Positions 1 through 7,861 of a stretch of 64,000 nucleotides of DNA are shown here, one piece after another. The notes below the pieces were generated by a model. It was not told the DNA's origin, did no database searches, and was given only the letters and a program-made list of their open reading frames with translations. Numbering within the stretch: the stretch's first letter is position 1; every line of letters begins with the position of its first letter. A program made the translations under genes and the position numbers. Where the stretch lies: NCBI RefSeq assembly GCF_002899825.2, contig NZ_PPED02000003.1, positions 1 to 64,000 of the forward strand, written 5' to 3'. The DNA is from Chryseobacterium phosphatilyticum (GTDB lineage Bacteria > Bacteroidota > Bacteroidia > Flavobacteriales > Weeksellaceae).

Positions 1-70
1 TTCCGAACACAGAAGTTAAGCCCACCAGCGCCGATGGTACTGCTAACGCGGGAGAGTAGGCCGCCGCCAG
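1..70 (+). rRNA. rrf: 5S ribosomal RNA, 3' end (partial)
   Basis: The window opens inside a 5S rRNA gene. The first 70 bases match the conserved 3' half of bacterial 5S rRNA: the CCGAACACAGAAGTTAAG segment, then the GGTACTGC and GGGAGAGTAGG segments. A strong terminator follows directly, as expected at the end of an rRNA operon. The 16S, 23S and 5' end of the 5S lie outside the window. The exact 3' end is estimated. Confidence 0.95.
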
Positions 71-86
71 TTTTTATTTTATTTTT

Positions 87-122
87 AAAAAGTCCTTTAT
101 CGAATGATAAAGGACTTTTTTT
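87..122 (+). terminator. rRNA operon terminator
   Basis: A perfect 15-bp stem (87-101 with 106-120, loop GAAT) ends in a run of T on the right arm. It stands just after the 5S gene and is a textbook intrinsic terminator for the rRNA operon. Confidence 0.92.
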
Positions 123-220
123 GTTTTTATCCCTACCCCTAAGAAATGAATAATGAATCACCCGGCATTATCCATTTTCAATTCTCAATTCTCAATTTTC
201 AACTCTCAACTCTCATCATC

Positions 221-331
221 CTAGCCCCGATAGCAACGGTTACCTCACAGCATGAGTGGGAGTGTTGAAGGTTTAAGGGTGGAAAGCGCTGGCGCGAGGA
301 GTATGAGTGGATAGCGGGAAATTGCTTCTAG
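221..331 (+). repeat. Intergenic element of TAGCCCCGATAG...GATAGCGGGAAATTGCTTCTA type
   Basis: The gene-free stretch 123-424 holds a short run of AATTCTCAATTCTCAA-type microrepeats (about 178-213) and then this roughly 110-bp element. It begins TAGCCCCGATAGCAACGG and ends GATAGCGGGAAATTGCTTCTA. Short complementary pieces near both ends (AGCAA and TTGCT) could close a long stem. From memory, elements with the same start and finish recur between genes in Chryseobacterium and Flavobacterium genomes. Function unknown; no other copy is visible in this window. Confidence 0.5.
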
Positions 332-392
332 GAATAAATAGAGATGTAAAATTAATTTCCGTCATAATCGGCTTTTAGTCAAATAAAATTGA

Positions 393-400
393 TAAGTTTG
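393..400 (+). promoter_or_regulatory. TAnnTTTG -7 box of the response regulator gene
   Basis: TAAGTTTG fits the Bacteroidetes -7 consensus TAnnTTTG. It lies 24 nt before the ATG at 425 and overlaps the extended reading frame that opens at 389, so it argues for the start at 425. Confidence 0.6.
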
Positions 401-424
401 TATAAGTTTTCCAAAATAAATATA

Positions 425-1747
425 ATGTCAGGAAACATTCTGATCATCGATGATGAGATCAAGCTCCTTAAGCTATTGGGCATGATTCTTTCCCAAGAAA
501 ATTTTAATGTAAAAGAAGCTTCTACGGCACGTTCTGCAATGACGATGCTGGAGCAATATGATTTTGATGTTGTTCTATGCGATGTCCGGCTTCCTGATGC
601 ATTTGGTGTTGAATTGGTACAATCTATTAAGACAAAATACCCGCATCTTGAGATTATTCTGATGACCGCATTTGGAAATATAACGGATGCTGTACAGGCT
701 ATGAAAAACGGAGCTTATGATTATCTGGTAAAAGGGGATGATAATGAGAAAATTATTCCTTTGGTGTACAAGGCATTGGATAAGTCTAAAGATAATAAAT
801 CCAGAATTGTTCCCAAAAATGCAGTAAAAGGATTCGCCCAGATTATTGGAAATTCACCTGCTATTTTACAGGCTAAAAAATTGGCTGAAAAAGTGGCATT
901 AACAGATGCTGCTGTGCTTTTAACAGGTGAAACGGGAACGGGAAAAGAAGTTTTTGCCAGTGCTATTCATGATGGAAGTGACAGAAGTAAGAATAGTTTT
1001 GTAGCGATTAACTGTTCAGCATTTAGTAAAGAAATTCTGGAGAGCGAGCTTTTTGGTCATAAACAAGGTGCTTTTACTGGGGCAATAAAGGATAAGAAAG
1101 GTTTGATAGATGAAGCGAACGGTGGTACTTTATTTTTGGATGAAATTGGTGAAATGCCTATCGAACTTCAGGCAAAGCTATTAAGGGTTCTGGAAACGAA
1201 GGAATTTATAAAAATGGGTGAAACGAAGGTTTCAAAATCTGATTTTAGATTAATTGCTGCTACGAACAGAAACCTTGAGGAAGAAATAAAACAAGGAAAT
1301 TTCAGGGAAGATTTGTATTTCAGGCTGAATGTTTTTGAGATCACTCTTCCTGCTTTGAGGGATAGAAAAGAGGATGTAAAAATGCTGGCGAAGAATTTTG
1401 TGGACTTATTTTCCCATAAGCTTCACTTATCTGCTATTGAAGTCAGTCCGGATTATTATAAAGCTTTGGAGAAGAATGACTGGAAGGGAAATATCAGGGA
1501 ATTAAGAAATGCTGTGGAACGCAGTCTTATTTTAATGGATACTCATATTCTGGATGCCGAAAGTCTTCCTCATTATTCTGAAAAAGTAGCCCGGGAAGCG
1601 GATTCCTTAAGCATCCGATCACTTGAAAAGATACATATACAAAAGGTATTAGAGTATACAAAAGGTAATAAAGCGGAAGCAGCCCGATTGTTAGAGATTG
1701 GTATTGCAACTTTATACCGTAAACTCGAGGAATATGAATTAAAATAG
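425..1747 (+). CDS. Sigma-54-dependent response regulator (NtrC family), kdp-linked
   Basis: A 440-residue cytoplasmic transcription activator with three parts. The receiver domain (about 4-118) has the acidic pair IIDDE and phospho-acceptor Asp53. The AAA+ sigma-54 interaction domain (about 145-370) has Walker A GETGTGKE at 168 and the sigma-54 contact loop GAFTGA at 215-220. The C-terminus is a Fis-type helix-turn-helix (about 395-438). The start at 425 (MSGNILIID) is preferred to the in-frame ATG at 389 because a -7 box lies between. It precedes the kdp genes, whose own sensor halves lie at the far end, so it probably takes the role of KdpE. That differs from the OmpR-type KdpE of proteobacteria. 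The target link is inferred from position. Confidence 0.9.
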   Translation: MSGNILIIDDEIKLLKLLGMILSQENFNVKEASTARSAMTMLEQYDFDVVLCDVRLPDAFGVELVQSIKTKYPHLEIILMTAFGNITDAVQAMKNGAYDYLVKGDDNEKIIPLVYKALDKSKDNKSRIVPKNAVKGFAQIIGNSPAILQAKKLAEKVALTDAAVLLTGETGTGKEVFASAIHDGSDRSKNSFVAINCSAFSKEILESELFGHKQGAFTGAIKDKKGLIDEANGGTLFLDEIGEMPIELQAKLLRVLETKEFIKMGETKVSKSDFRLIAATNRNLEEEIKQGNFREDLYFRLNVFEITLPALRDRKEDVKMLAKNFVDLFSHKLHLSAIEVSPDYYKALEKNDWKGNIRELRNAVERSLILMDTHILDAESLPHYSEKVAREADSLSIRSLEKIHIQKVLEYTKGNKAEAARLLEIGIATLYRKLEEYELK

Positions 1748-1766
1748 AAAATTTATCATTTTAATA

Positions 1767-1793
1767 AAGAGCCTATCATTTTGATAGGCTTTT
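1767..1793 (+). terminator. Terminator after the response regulator gene
   Basis: Stem AGCCTATCA/TGATAGGCT (1770-1778 with 1782-1790), extended by A:T and G:T pairs and followed by TTTCTGTTTTT. It separates the regulator from the kdp structural genes, which therefore need their own promoter. Confidence 0.8.
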
Positions 1794-1864
1794 CTGTTTT
1801 TATAGGGTGAGTTGTTTTGGATTAATGATCTGATTTTTAATTGATTGGTTATTTATTTTTTACA

Positions 1865-1892
1865 TTGGACTCTCTTTTGGCATATAGTCCAT
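1865..1892 (+). promoter_or_regulatory. Possible sigma-54-type promoter or operator before the kdp genes
   Basis: TTGGAC at 1865-1870 and TTGGCA at 1877-1882 resemble -24/-12 elements, but GG and GC are 11 nt apart where the strict consensus has 10. The stretch also carries an inverted repeat TGGACT (1866-1871)/AGTCCA (1886-1891). It is the best candidate before the first small ORF at 1910 and would suit the GAFTGA activator encoded upstream. Weak evidence. Confidence 0.3.
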
Positions 1893-1909
1893 GAATAAAA
1901 TATTTAAAA

Positions 1910-2017
1910 ATGACAATTTCAAGAAAATCGTTTAAAAAACGGGAGCATTCTACTTTTAGTTTGCTGATTGTATCGTATGTGTTGTTGACTCTTTTAATCT
2001 TAATAATAAAGATATGA
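1910..2017 (+). CDS. Small one-helix membrane protein upstream of kdpF
   Basis: A 35-residue ORF with a basic N-terminus (RKSFKKREH) and one hydrophobic helix (about residues 16-33), expected N-in. Its TGA stop overlaps the next ATG (ATGA at 2014-2017), the classic arrangement for translational coupling. It is the first of three consecutive micro-ORFs leading into kdpA. No family is recognised. The polarity of the basic end, the single clean helix and the coupled junction make it more likely real than chance, but only comparison with other genomes can settle it. Confidence 0.5.
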   Translation: MTISRKSFKKREHSTFSLLIVSYVLLTLLILIIKI

Positions 2018-2097
2018 TGCTCATAAGTTTAATTCTGCTGTTTGCAGTATTGTTTTGGCTTTTGTACAAATCAGTTGAATTTTTTGATAGAATATAA
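2014..2097 (+). CDS. Second small one-helix membrane protein upstream of kdpF
   Basis: A 27-residue ORF starting MMLISLILLF, with one transmembrane helix and a charged tail (KSVEFFDRI). It overlaps the preceding micro-ORF by four bases and ends 4 nt before the kdpF start, so all three would be translated from one message. Its size and layout imitate KdpF, the small stabilising subunit, but it lacks the KPEKF tail. It may be an additional small Kdp subunit or a diverged duplicate. Function is inferred from position only. Confidence 0.55.
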   Translation: MMLISLILLFAVLFWLLYKSVEFFDRI

Positions 2098-2101
2098 AAT
2101 T

Positions 2102-2179
2102 ATGTGGAGTTTATTTTTTCTTTCAATTCTTGCCTTTGTGTATATCTGTTATGTTTTAATAAAACCTGAAAAATTTTAA
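2102..2179 (+). CDS. kdpF: K+-transporting ATPase subunit F
   Basis: A 25-residue one-helix peptide starting MWSLFFLSIL and ending YVLIKPEKF. A hydrophobic helix followed by Y-x-L-x-x-P-E-x-F is the signature of KdpF, the tiny subunit that stabilises the KdpABC pump in the inner membrane. It ends 6 nt before kdpA, the usual place for kdpF. It is too short for standard gene calling and is easily missed. Confidence 0.85.
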   Translation: MWSLFFLSILAFVYICYVLIKPEKF

Positions 2180-2185
2180 GTAATC

Positions 2186-3880
2186 ATGAATACAGAGATT
2201 TTAGGCATCATAGCAATGTTTGCTATTACGTTAGTGATTGGAATATTTTTAGGTAAATATATTGCTAACGTCTATGGATACAAAAAAACTTTTCTGGATC
2301 CGGTATTCCAACCCATTGAAAAGTTAATTTATAAAATATCGGGTATCAATCCCAACCGCCAGATGAACTGGAAACAGAATATGTATGCCATGTTGGCGAT
2401 CAATCTGGTATGGTTCATTATCGGGTTTATACTCTTAATGACACAAGCCTGGCTTCCTCTAAATCCTGACGGGAATCCCAATATGTCAGCTGACCTTGCT
2501 TTTAACACGACTATTTCATTTTTAGTAAATTGTAATTTACAGCATTACTCGGGAGAGTCGGGAGTAAGTTATCTAAGTCAGTTGTACTTAATGTTTTTAC
2601 AGTTTGTAACGGCAGCTACGGGAATGGCAGCAATGGCGGTTCTTTTTAAAGCTTTTAAAGAGAAAACGGCAACGGAGCTGGGGAATTTTTATGACTATTT
2701 TACCAGGTCAATGATCAGAATTTTAGTTCCGATCAGTATCATTGTAGCGTTCATCCTTTCTGTGAATGGTACTCCTATGACTTTTGAGAGGAAGGACCAC
2801 ATTACAACATTAGAAGGTCAGAAAATTGATGTATCCAGAGGTCCGGTTGCCGGTTTTGTTGCAATTAAGCATTTGGGAACCAACGGTGGTGGTTTTTTTG
2901 GAGCCAACTCAGCACACCCGCTTGAAAACCCTAATTATGTGACGAATATGACAGAAATGGTGACGCAGATGATCATTCCGTTTGCATTGGTTTTTGCATT
3001 AGGTTTTTATCTAAATAAGAGAAAGCTTTCGTGGGTTATTTTTACGGTAATGACCGTCGGTTTTCTGGCGCTTACCATTCCGAACGTTGTCAATGAAACC
3101 GGAGGAAATCCATTGATCACCAAAATGGGAGGAGACAGCAGTCTAGGAGCTATGGAAGGTAAAGAAATCCGTTTCGGAAGCGCAGCCTCAGGATATTGGA
3201 GCATTGCGACGACGGTTATTTCAACAGGGTCGGTGAATTCTATGCATGATAGCACGATGCCTCTTTCCGGAATGAATGAGCTTCTTGCCATGATGATCAA
3301 CTGTTTCTATGGAGGTTGTGGAGTAGGGATTCTGAACTATTTCATATTTATAATTCTCGCGGTATTTATCAGCGGTCTGATGGTAGGAAGAACGCCCGAA
3401 TTTATGGGCAAGAAGATCGAAGCAAAAGAAATGAAGATTGCCATGATTGTGGCTTTATTTCACCCTTTTTTAATTCTTGTGGGTACTGCTTTAACTGCTT
3501 ATTTACCTGAGTTTGGAGCAAAAACGTTGAATAATCCGGGATTTCACGGATTTAGTGAAATGTTATATGAGTTTACTTCTTCTTCTGCCAATAATGGTTC
3601 CGGATTTGAAGGGCTTGGAGATAATACTCCATGGTGGAACATTTCAACAGGTATTGTACTGTTGTTATCAAGGTTTATCCCAATCATAGGTCCTGTGGCG
3701 ATTGCAGGATTACTGGCTCAGAAAAAATTCATTCCGGAAAGCTCGGGAACATTGAAAACGGATACGGCTACTTTTGGTTTCATGACGCTTGCTGTCATCC
3801 TGCTTATTGCAGCCCTATCATTCTTTCCGGCGCTGACACTGGGTCCTATTGCAGAACAAATACAGTATTTCTCAAAATAA
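2186..3880 (+). CDS. kdpA: K+-transporting ATPase subunit A
   Basis: The 564-residue potassium-channel-like subunit of the high-affinity Kdp pump, with about ten membrane helices. It selects K+ and passes it to KdpB. Pore-loop motifs typical of KdpA are visible: SFLVNCNLQHYSGE (first filter), GTNGGGFFGANSAHPLENP (second), a VNSMHDSTMPL segment (third) and SSANNGSGFEG (fourth). Length matches the family. The order kdpF-kdpA-kdpB-kdpC is conserved, though an unusually long gap separates it from kdpB. Confidence 0.97.
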   Translation: MNTEILGIIAMFAITLVIGIFLGKYIANVYGYKKTFLDPVFQPIEKLIYKISGINPNRQMNWKQNMYAMLAINLVWFIIGFILLMTQAWLPLNPDGNPNMSADLAFNTTISFLVNCNLQHYSGESGVSYLSQLYLMFLQFVTAATGMAAMAVLFKAFKEKTATELGNFYDYFTRSMIRILVPISIIVAFILSVNGTPMTFERKDHITTLEGQKIDVSRGPVAGFVAIKHLGTNGGGFFGANSAHPLENPNYVTNMTEMVTQMIIPFALVFALGFYLNKRKLSWVIFTVMTVGFLALTIPNVVNETGGNPLITKMGGDSSLGAMEGKEIRFGSAASGYWSIATTVISTGSVNSMHDSTMPLSGMNELLAMMINCFYGGCGVGILNYFIFIILAVFISGLMVGRTPEFMGKKIEAKEMKIAMIVALFHPFLILVGTALTAYLPEFGAKTLNNPGFHGFSEMLYEFTSSSANNGSGFEGLGDNTPWWNISTGIVLLLSRFIPIIGPVAIAGLLAQKKFIPESSGTLKTDTATFGFMTLAVILLIAALSFFPALTLGPIAEQIQYFSK

Positions 3881-3912
3881 ATTGTGAACATTAAAAATTA
3901 AAATCAATATCC

Positions 3913-4023
3913 AACCATTAAGGAAGCGGAAAAGTTTGGGAACTTGTCTAAAAACTTACCGAAACGTTCACTACATAATATTATCCACTTCTATTTCTCA
4001 TACTTTGGCTTACCTTGATGGTT
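3913..4023 (+). repeat. Inverted-repeat element between kdpA and kdpB
   Basis: The kdpA-kdpB gap is 175 nt, although such operon gaps are usually short. AACCATTAAGGAAGC (3913-3927) is matched by the complement of GCTTACCTTGATGGTT (4008-4023) with one wobble and one bulge. This closes a stem of about 15 bp around an 80-nt loop. It looks like a MITE-like or REP-like insertion inside the operon. The tip AACCATTAAG recurs in the hairpin at 17712-17744. It may affect the ratio of KdpA to KdpB. Confidence 0.5.
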
Positions 4024-4055
4024 ATTATTGATAATGATATAACTCTTTCAAAAAA

Positions 4056-6095
4056 ATGAAAAATCAATCACAAACATTATTTCAAAGAGATTTGGTAAAC
4101 GAGGCAATTAAACAGTCTTTCGTAAAACTGAATCCGAAAATTATGTTTAAAAATCCAGTAATGTTTCTGGTAGAGATCGGAACCGTTGTAATGTTTATTG
4201 TAAGCATTTTCAGCTTGACAGGCGATAAATCTCAGGGAAGTTTCTCTTATAATTTTTTGGTATTTATTATCTTATTTTTCACAGTTTTGTTTGCCAATTT
4301 TGCCGAAGCTATAGCGGAAGCAAGAGGAAAAGCACAAGCTGATACCCTTCGAAAAACACGTGAAGAAACCCCTGCTAAACTGGTGGTTGAAAACAAGCAT
4401 GGATTTCAGGTAGAAACAGTATTGAAGATGTCTGCCGAGATGAAATTAGGAGATATTTTCCTATGTGAAGCGGGAGATCAGATTCCGATGGATGGGGAGA
4501 TTATTGAAGGTCTTGCTACTATTGATGAATCTGCTATTACCGGGGAAAGTGCACCTGTTATTCGTGAAGCAGGTGGTGACAAGAGCTCAGTAACGGGTGG
4601 TACCAAAGTACTTTCAGACAGAATCAAAGTAAAGGTAACAACCAAACCCGGAGAATCCTTTTTGGACAAAATGATTGCCCTTGTTGAAGGAGCTTCAAGA
4701 CAGAAAACACCAAACGAAATCGCATTAACCATATTGTTAGCAGGGTTTACCCTGACCTTTATCATTGTTACCCTCACTTTAAAGCCTTTTGCAGACTACG
4801 CGCAGACTCCGATTACCATTGCGGCATTTATTTCTCTTTTTGTATGTCTGATTCCGACAACCATCGGAGGTCTGCTTTCTGCAATCGGAATTGCCGGGAT
4901 GGACAGAGCATTAAGAGCAAATGTGATTACAAAGAGTGGGAAAGCAGTAGAAACTGCAGGGGATATCGATGTCTTATTACTTGACAAAACGGGGACAATC
5001 ACTATTGGAAACCGTAAAGCAACTCAATTTCATCCTGCTGAAGGAATTAAAATTGAAGATTTTATTAAAGCTTCTGCATTAAGCTCTGTTGCTGATGAAA
5101 CTCCTGAGGGAAAATCAATTATTGAATTAAGCTCATTACAATCAAAAGATTTAATTGTTCCCAATCCTACTTATATAGACTTTACTGCTGAAACCAGAAC
5201 TTCCGGGATCGATTTTGAAGCTACCAGAATCAGAAAAGGAGCGTATGACACTATAAAAAGACTGACTGAAAAAGCCGGGAACATCTTCCCGCAGGAAACA
5301 CAAGATGCAGTGACCAAAATTTCTGAAAATGGAGGTACTCCTTTGGTGGTGTCTGTGAATGAAAAAGTATGGGGAGTTATCGAACTTCAGGATATCATTA
5401 AAACAGGAATTCAGGAGCGTTTCCAACGATTAAGAAAAATGGGGGTTAAAACAGTGATGGTAACCGGTGATAACCCATTGACGGCCAAATTTATTGCAGA
5501 AAAAGCGGGAGTAGATGATTTTATTGCGGAAGCAAAGCCTGAAGATAAAATGAACTACATCAAAAAAGAACAACAGGAAGGAAAGCTGGTAGCCATGATG
5601 GGAGATGGAACGAATGATGCTCCGGCATTGGCTCAGGCCGATGTAGGAGTAGCCATGAACAGCGGAACACAGGCTGCAAAAGAAGCCGGTAACATGGTTG
5701 ATCTTGATAATGACCCTACAAAACTGATTGAAATTGTAGAAATCGGGAAACAATTGCTGATGACAAGAGGAACATTGACAACATTCAGTATTGCCAATGA
5801 TGTGGCCAAATATTTTGCGATAATTCCGGCTTTGTTTATCACCTTTATTCCTTCGCTTCAGAAGTTGAATATCATGAATCTTCACAGTCCTGAAACGGCT
5901 ATTTTATCCGCTGTCATTTTCAATGCCGTGATTATTCCTTTTCTTATTCCATTGGCGTTAAAAGGAGTAGCATATAAACCAATTGGGGCAAGTGCTTTAC
6001 TAAGAAGAAACCTTTTAATTTATGGCTTGGGAGGAGTAATTGTTCCGTTCATCGGAATCAAAATCATAGACTTACTGATTAGTTTATTCTATTAA
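4056..6095 (+). CDS. kdpB: K+-transporting P-type ATPase subunit B
   Basis: The 679-residue catalytic subunit of the Kdp pump, an inner-membrane P-type ATPase. The actuator-domain motif TGES lies at 162-165. Its serine corresponds to the site whose phosphorylation inhibits E. coli KdpB. The phosphorylation motif DKTGTIT begins at Asp310. The hinge and P-domain motifs VMVTGDN and [12 protein letters not shown] follow. Length and motif order are complete, so the gene should be functional. It is followed 10 nt later by kdpC. Confidence 0.98.
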   Translation: MKNQSQTLFQRDLVNEAIKQSFVKLNPKIMFKNPVMFLVEIGTVVMFIVSIFSLTGDKSQGSFSYNFLVFIILFFTVLFANFAEAIAEARGKAQADTLRKTREETPAKLVVENKHGFQVETVLKMSAEMKLGDIFLCEAGDQIPMDGEIIEGLATIDESAITGESAPVIREAGGDKSSVTGGTKVLSDRIKVKVTTKPGESFLDKMIALVEGASRQKTPNEIALTILLAGFTLTFIIVTLTLKPFADYAQTPITIAAFISLFVCLIPTTIGGLLSAIGIAGMDRALRANVITKSGKAVETAGDIDVLLLDKTGTITIGNRKATQFHPAEGIKIEDFIKASALSSVADETPEGKSIIELSSLQSKDLIVPNPTYIDFTAETRTSGIDFEATRIRKGAYDTIKRLTEKAGNIFPQETQDAVTKISENGGTPLVVSVNEKVWGVIELQDIIKTGIQERFQRLRKMGVKTVMVTGDNPLTAKFIAEKAGVDDFIAEAKPEDKMNYIKKEQQEGKLVAMMGDGTNDAPALAQADVGVAMNSGTQAAKEAGNMVDLDNDPTKLIEIVEIGKQLLMTRGTLTTFSIANDVAKYFAIIPALFITFIPSLQKLNIMNLHSPETAILSAVIFNAVIIPFLIPLALKGVAYKPIGASALLRRNLLIYGLGGVIVPFIGIKIIDLLISLFY

Positions 6096-6105
6096 ATTTA
6101 AAGAA

Positions 6106-6663
6106 ATGAAAAATCATATTGTTTCAGCATTCAGGTTGACTTTGGTAATGCTGGTTGTTACAGGAATTTATCTGGGCCTTGTGTATGGAGGGTCAAAAAT
6201 ACTACCTACTCAAGGAAATGCAGAAATCATTAATTACAAAGGGCAGAAGTTCTATGCCAATATCGGGCAGGAATTTAAGTCGGAAAAGTATTTCCATGGC
6301 CGTCCCTCGACAGTAAATTATAATGCTGCAGGAAGTGGGGGAAGCAACAAGGGTCCAAGTAATGAAGAGTACCTGGAAACTGTACAAAAAAGAATTGATA
6401 CGTTAAGAATGCAAAATCCTGAAATGGGGAAGGATAAAGTACCTGTTGAACTGGCTACGGCAAGTGGAAGTGGGCTTGATCCGGATATTTCTCAGGAAGG
6501 AGCTTTGTATCAGGCAAAAAGAATTGCAAAAGTGAGAAACCTTTCAGAAGAGCAAATTAAAAGTTTAATAAATGCACAAACTGAAAAACCATTCTTAGGA
6601 CTTTTCGGACCATCAAAACTCAATGTACTGAAGCTTAATATTGCTTTGGATCAATTAAAATAA
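6106..6663 (+). CDS. kdpC: K+-transporting ATPase subunit C
   Basis: A 185-residue protein with a single N-terminal membrane helix (about 7-29) and a periplasmic domain, as in KdpC. Family signatures visible are FHGRPSTVNYNAAGSGGSN, SGLDPDIS and the C-terminal LNVLKLNIALDQ. KdpC assembles with KdpA and KdpB and supports nucleotide binding. The gene follows kdpB by 10 nt and is surely cotranscribed. Confidence 0.97.
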   Translation: MKNHIVSAFRLTLVMLVVTGIYLGLVYGGSKILPTQGNAEIINYKGQKFYANIGQEFKSEKYFHGRPSTVNYNAAGSGGSNKGPSNEEYLETVQKRIDTLRMQNPEMGKDKVPVELATASGSGLDPDISQEGALYQAKRIAKVRNLSEEQIKSLINAQTEKPFLGLFGPSKLNVLKLNIALDQLK

Positions 6664-6666
6664 ATT

Positions 6667-6695
6667 CTATGTCAAAGTTTAAAACCTTGACATAG
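6667..6695 (+). promoter_or_regulatory. Hairpin between kdpC and the porin gene
   Basis: CTATGTCAA (6667-6675) pairs with TTGACATAG (6687-6695), with further G:C and T:A pairs after one mismatch. No T-run follows, so it is unlikely to be a full terminator. It may stop RNA decay or attenuate expression of the downstream porin and sensor genes. Confidence 0.5.
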
Positions 6696-6718
6696 TTAAT
6701 AAACACTTCAGAACTAAC

Positions 6719-7804
6719 GTGAAAAAATATCTAGTTATAGGTGCAGTATTGGGAATGTTTTTTTCCAAAGCACAGTCATCAGATTCAGTGAGAACAGGAA
6801 ATAAAGTGACCTTTTCAGCGTATGCAGAACTTTTTTATACCTATGATTTTAATGAACCTGATAATCATCTTCGTCAAAATTTTTTATACTCATACAACAG
6901 GCATAATGAATTGAATCTTAATCTGGGATTGGTTAAAGCAAATTATCAAAGTGAAAATCTTCGAGCCAATGTCGCTTTAATGGCCGGAACGTATGCGCAG
7001 GACAACATGGCGGCTGAACAAAATGCTTTACGCTATGTGAATGAAGCTAATATTGGAATTAAAATATCAAAAAATAAAAATCTGTGGATTGATGCAGGGA
7101 TCATGCCATCTCATATTGGCTGGGAAAGTGCTATCGGAAGAGATAATATCAATCTGACCAGAAGTTTTGCTGCTGAAAACTCTCCTTATTTTGAGACCGG
7201 TGCAAAAATTTCTTATACGTCAGATAGCGGAAAATGGTTTTTAAGCGGTCTGGTACTGAACGGATGGCAACGTATTGCGAAACCGGAAGGAAATCAAAGT
7301 ATTTCTTTCGGTCATCAGGTTACTTATAAACCCAATGATAAAATTACACTGAACAGTAGTTCATTTATTGGAAATGATAAAGCGAAAGCAGATAAAAGAA
7401 TGCGTTATTTTCACGATCTTTATGGTAGTTTTCAATTGACGAATCAGTTTTCTGCTGTATTGGGCTTTGATATTGGGGCAGAGCAGAAAACGAAAGGAAG
7501 TGAGCAATATAATATATGGTACAGTCCCAATGTACAGATGAAATATCAGCTTGATCATCAATGGGCGCTGGCAGGAAGATTGGAATACTATCATGATGAA
7601 CATGGAGTCATCATCAATACGGGAACTCCTAACGGTTTTCAGACATTCGGATATTCATTGAATGTAGATTATGCTGTATTGAAGAATGTTGTGTTCCGCA
7701 CAGAAGCAAGAGGTTTTACTTCTAAAGATGCCATTTTTGCTAAAAATGATGAGTTCAGAAAAGGAAACTTTTTTATTACAACGAGTTTAGCCGTTTGGTT
7801 TTAA
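6719..7804 (+). CDS. Kdp-linked outer-membrane beta-barrel porin
   Basis: A 361-residue protein with a Sec signal peptide (MKKYLVIGAVLGMFFSKAQS) and many alternating amphipathic strands with aromatic girdles, ending in WF as typical outer-membrane barrels do. It resembles the putative beta-barrel porin families that accompany kdp genes in Bacteroidetes. The likely role is to let K+ cross the outer membrane when Kdp is induced. Translation appears to start at GTG 6719, since no ATG stands before the signal peptide. The substrate is inferred from the operon. Confidence 0.75.
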   Translation: MKKYLVIGAVLGMFFSKAQSSDSVRTGNKVTFSAYAELFYTYDFNEPDNHLRQNFLYSYNRHNELNLNLGLVKANYQSENLRANVALMAGTYAQDNMAAEQNALRYVNEANIGIKISKNKNLWIDAGIMPSHIGWESAIGRDNINLTRSFAAENSPYFETGAKISYTSDSGKWFLSGLVLNGWQRIAKPEGNQSISFGHQVTYKPNDKITLNSSSFIGNDKAKADKRMRYFHDLYGSFQLTNQFSAVLGFDIGAEQKTKGSEQYNIWYSPNVQMKYQLDHQWALAGRLEYYHDEHGVIINTGTPNGFQTFGYSLNVDYAVLKNVVFRTEARGFTSKDAIFAKNDEFRKGNFFITTSLAVWF

Positions 7805-7861
7805 TAATAGATTTAGCCAGGGCAAAAAGTGTTTAAAATAAAATTAAAAAGAATAAAATCA

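Noticed and set aside
5430..5885. 151-codon ORF antisense to kdpB
   Set aside because: Lies wholly opposite an intact P-type ATPase domain; composition is that of a shadow frame.
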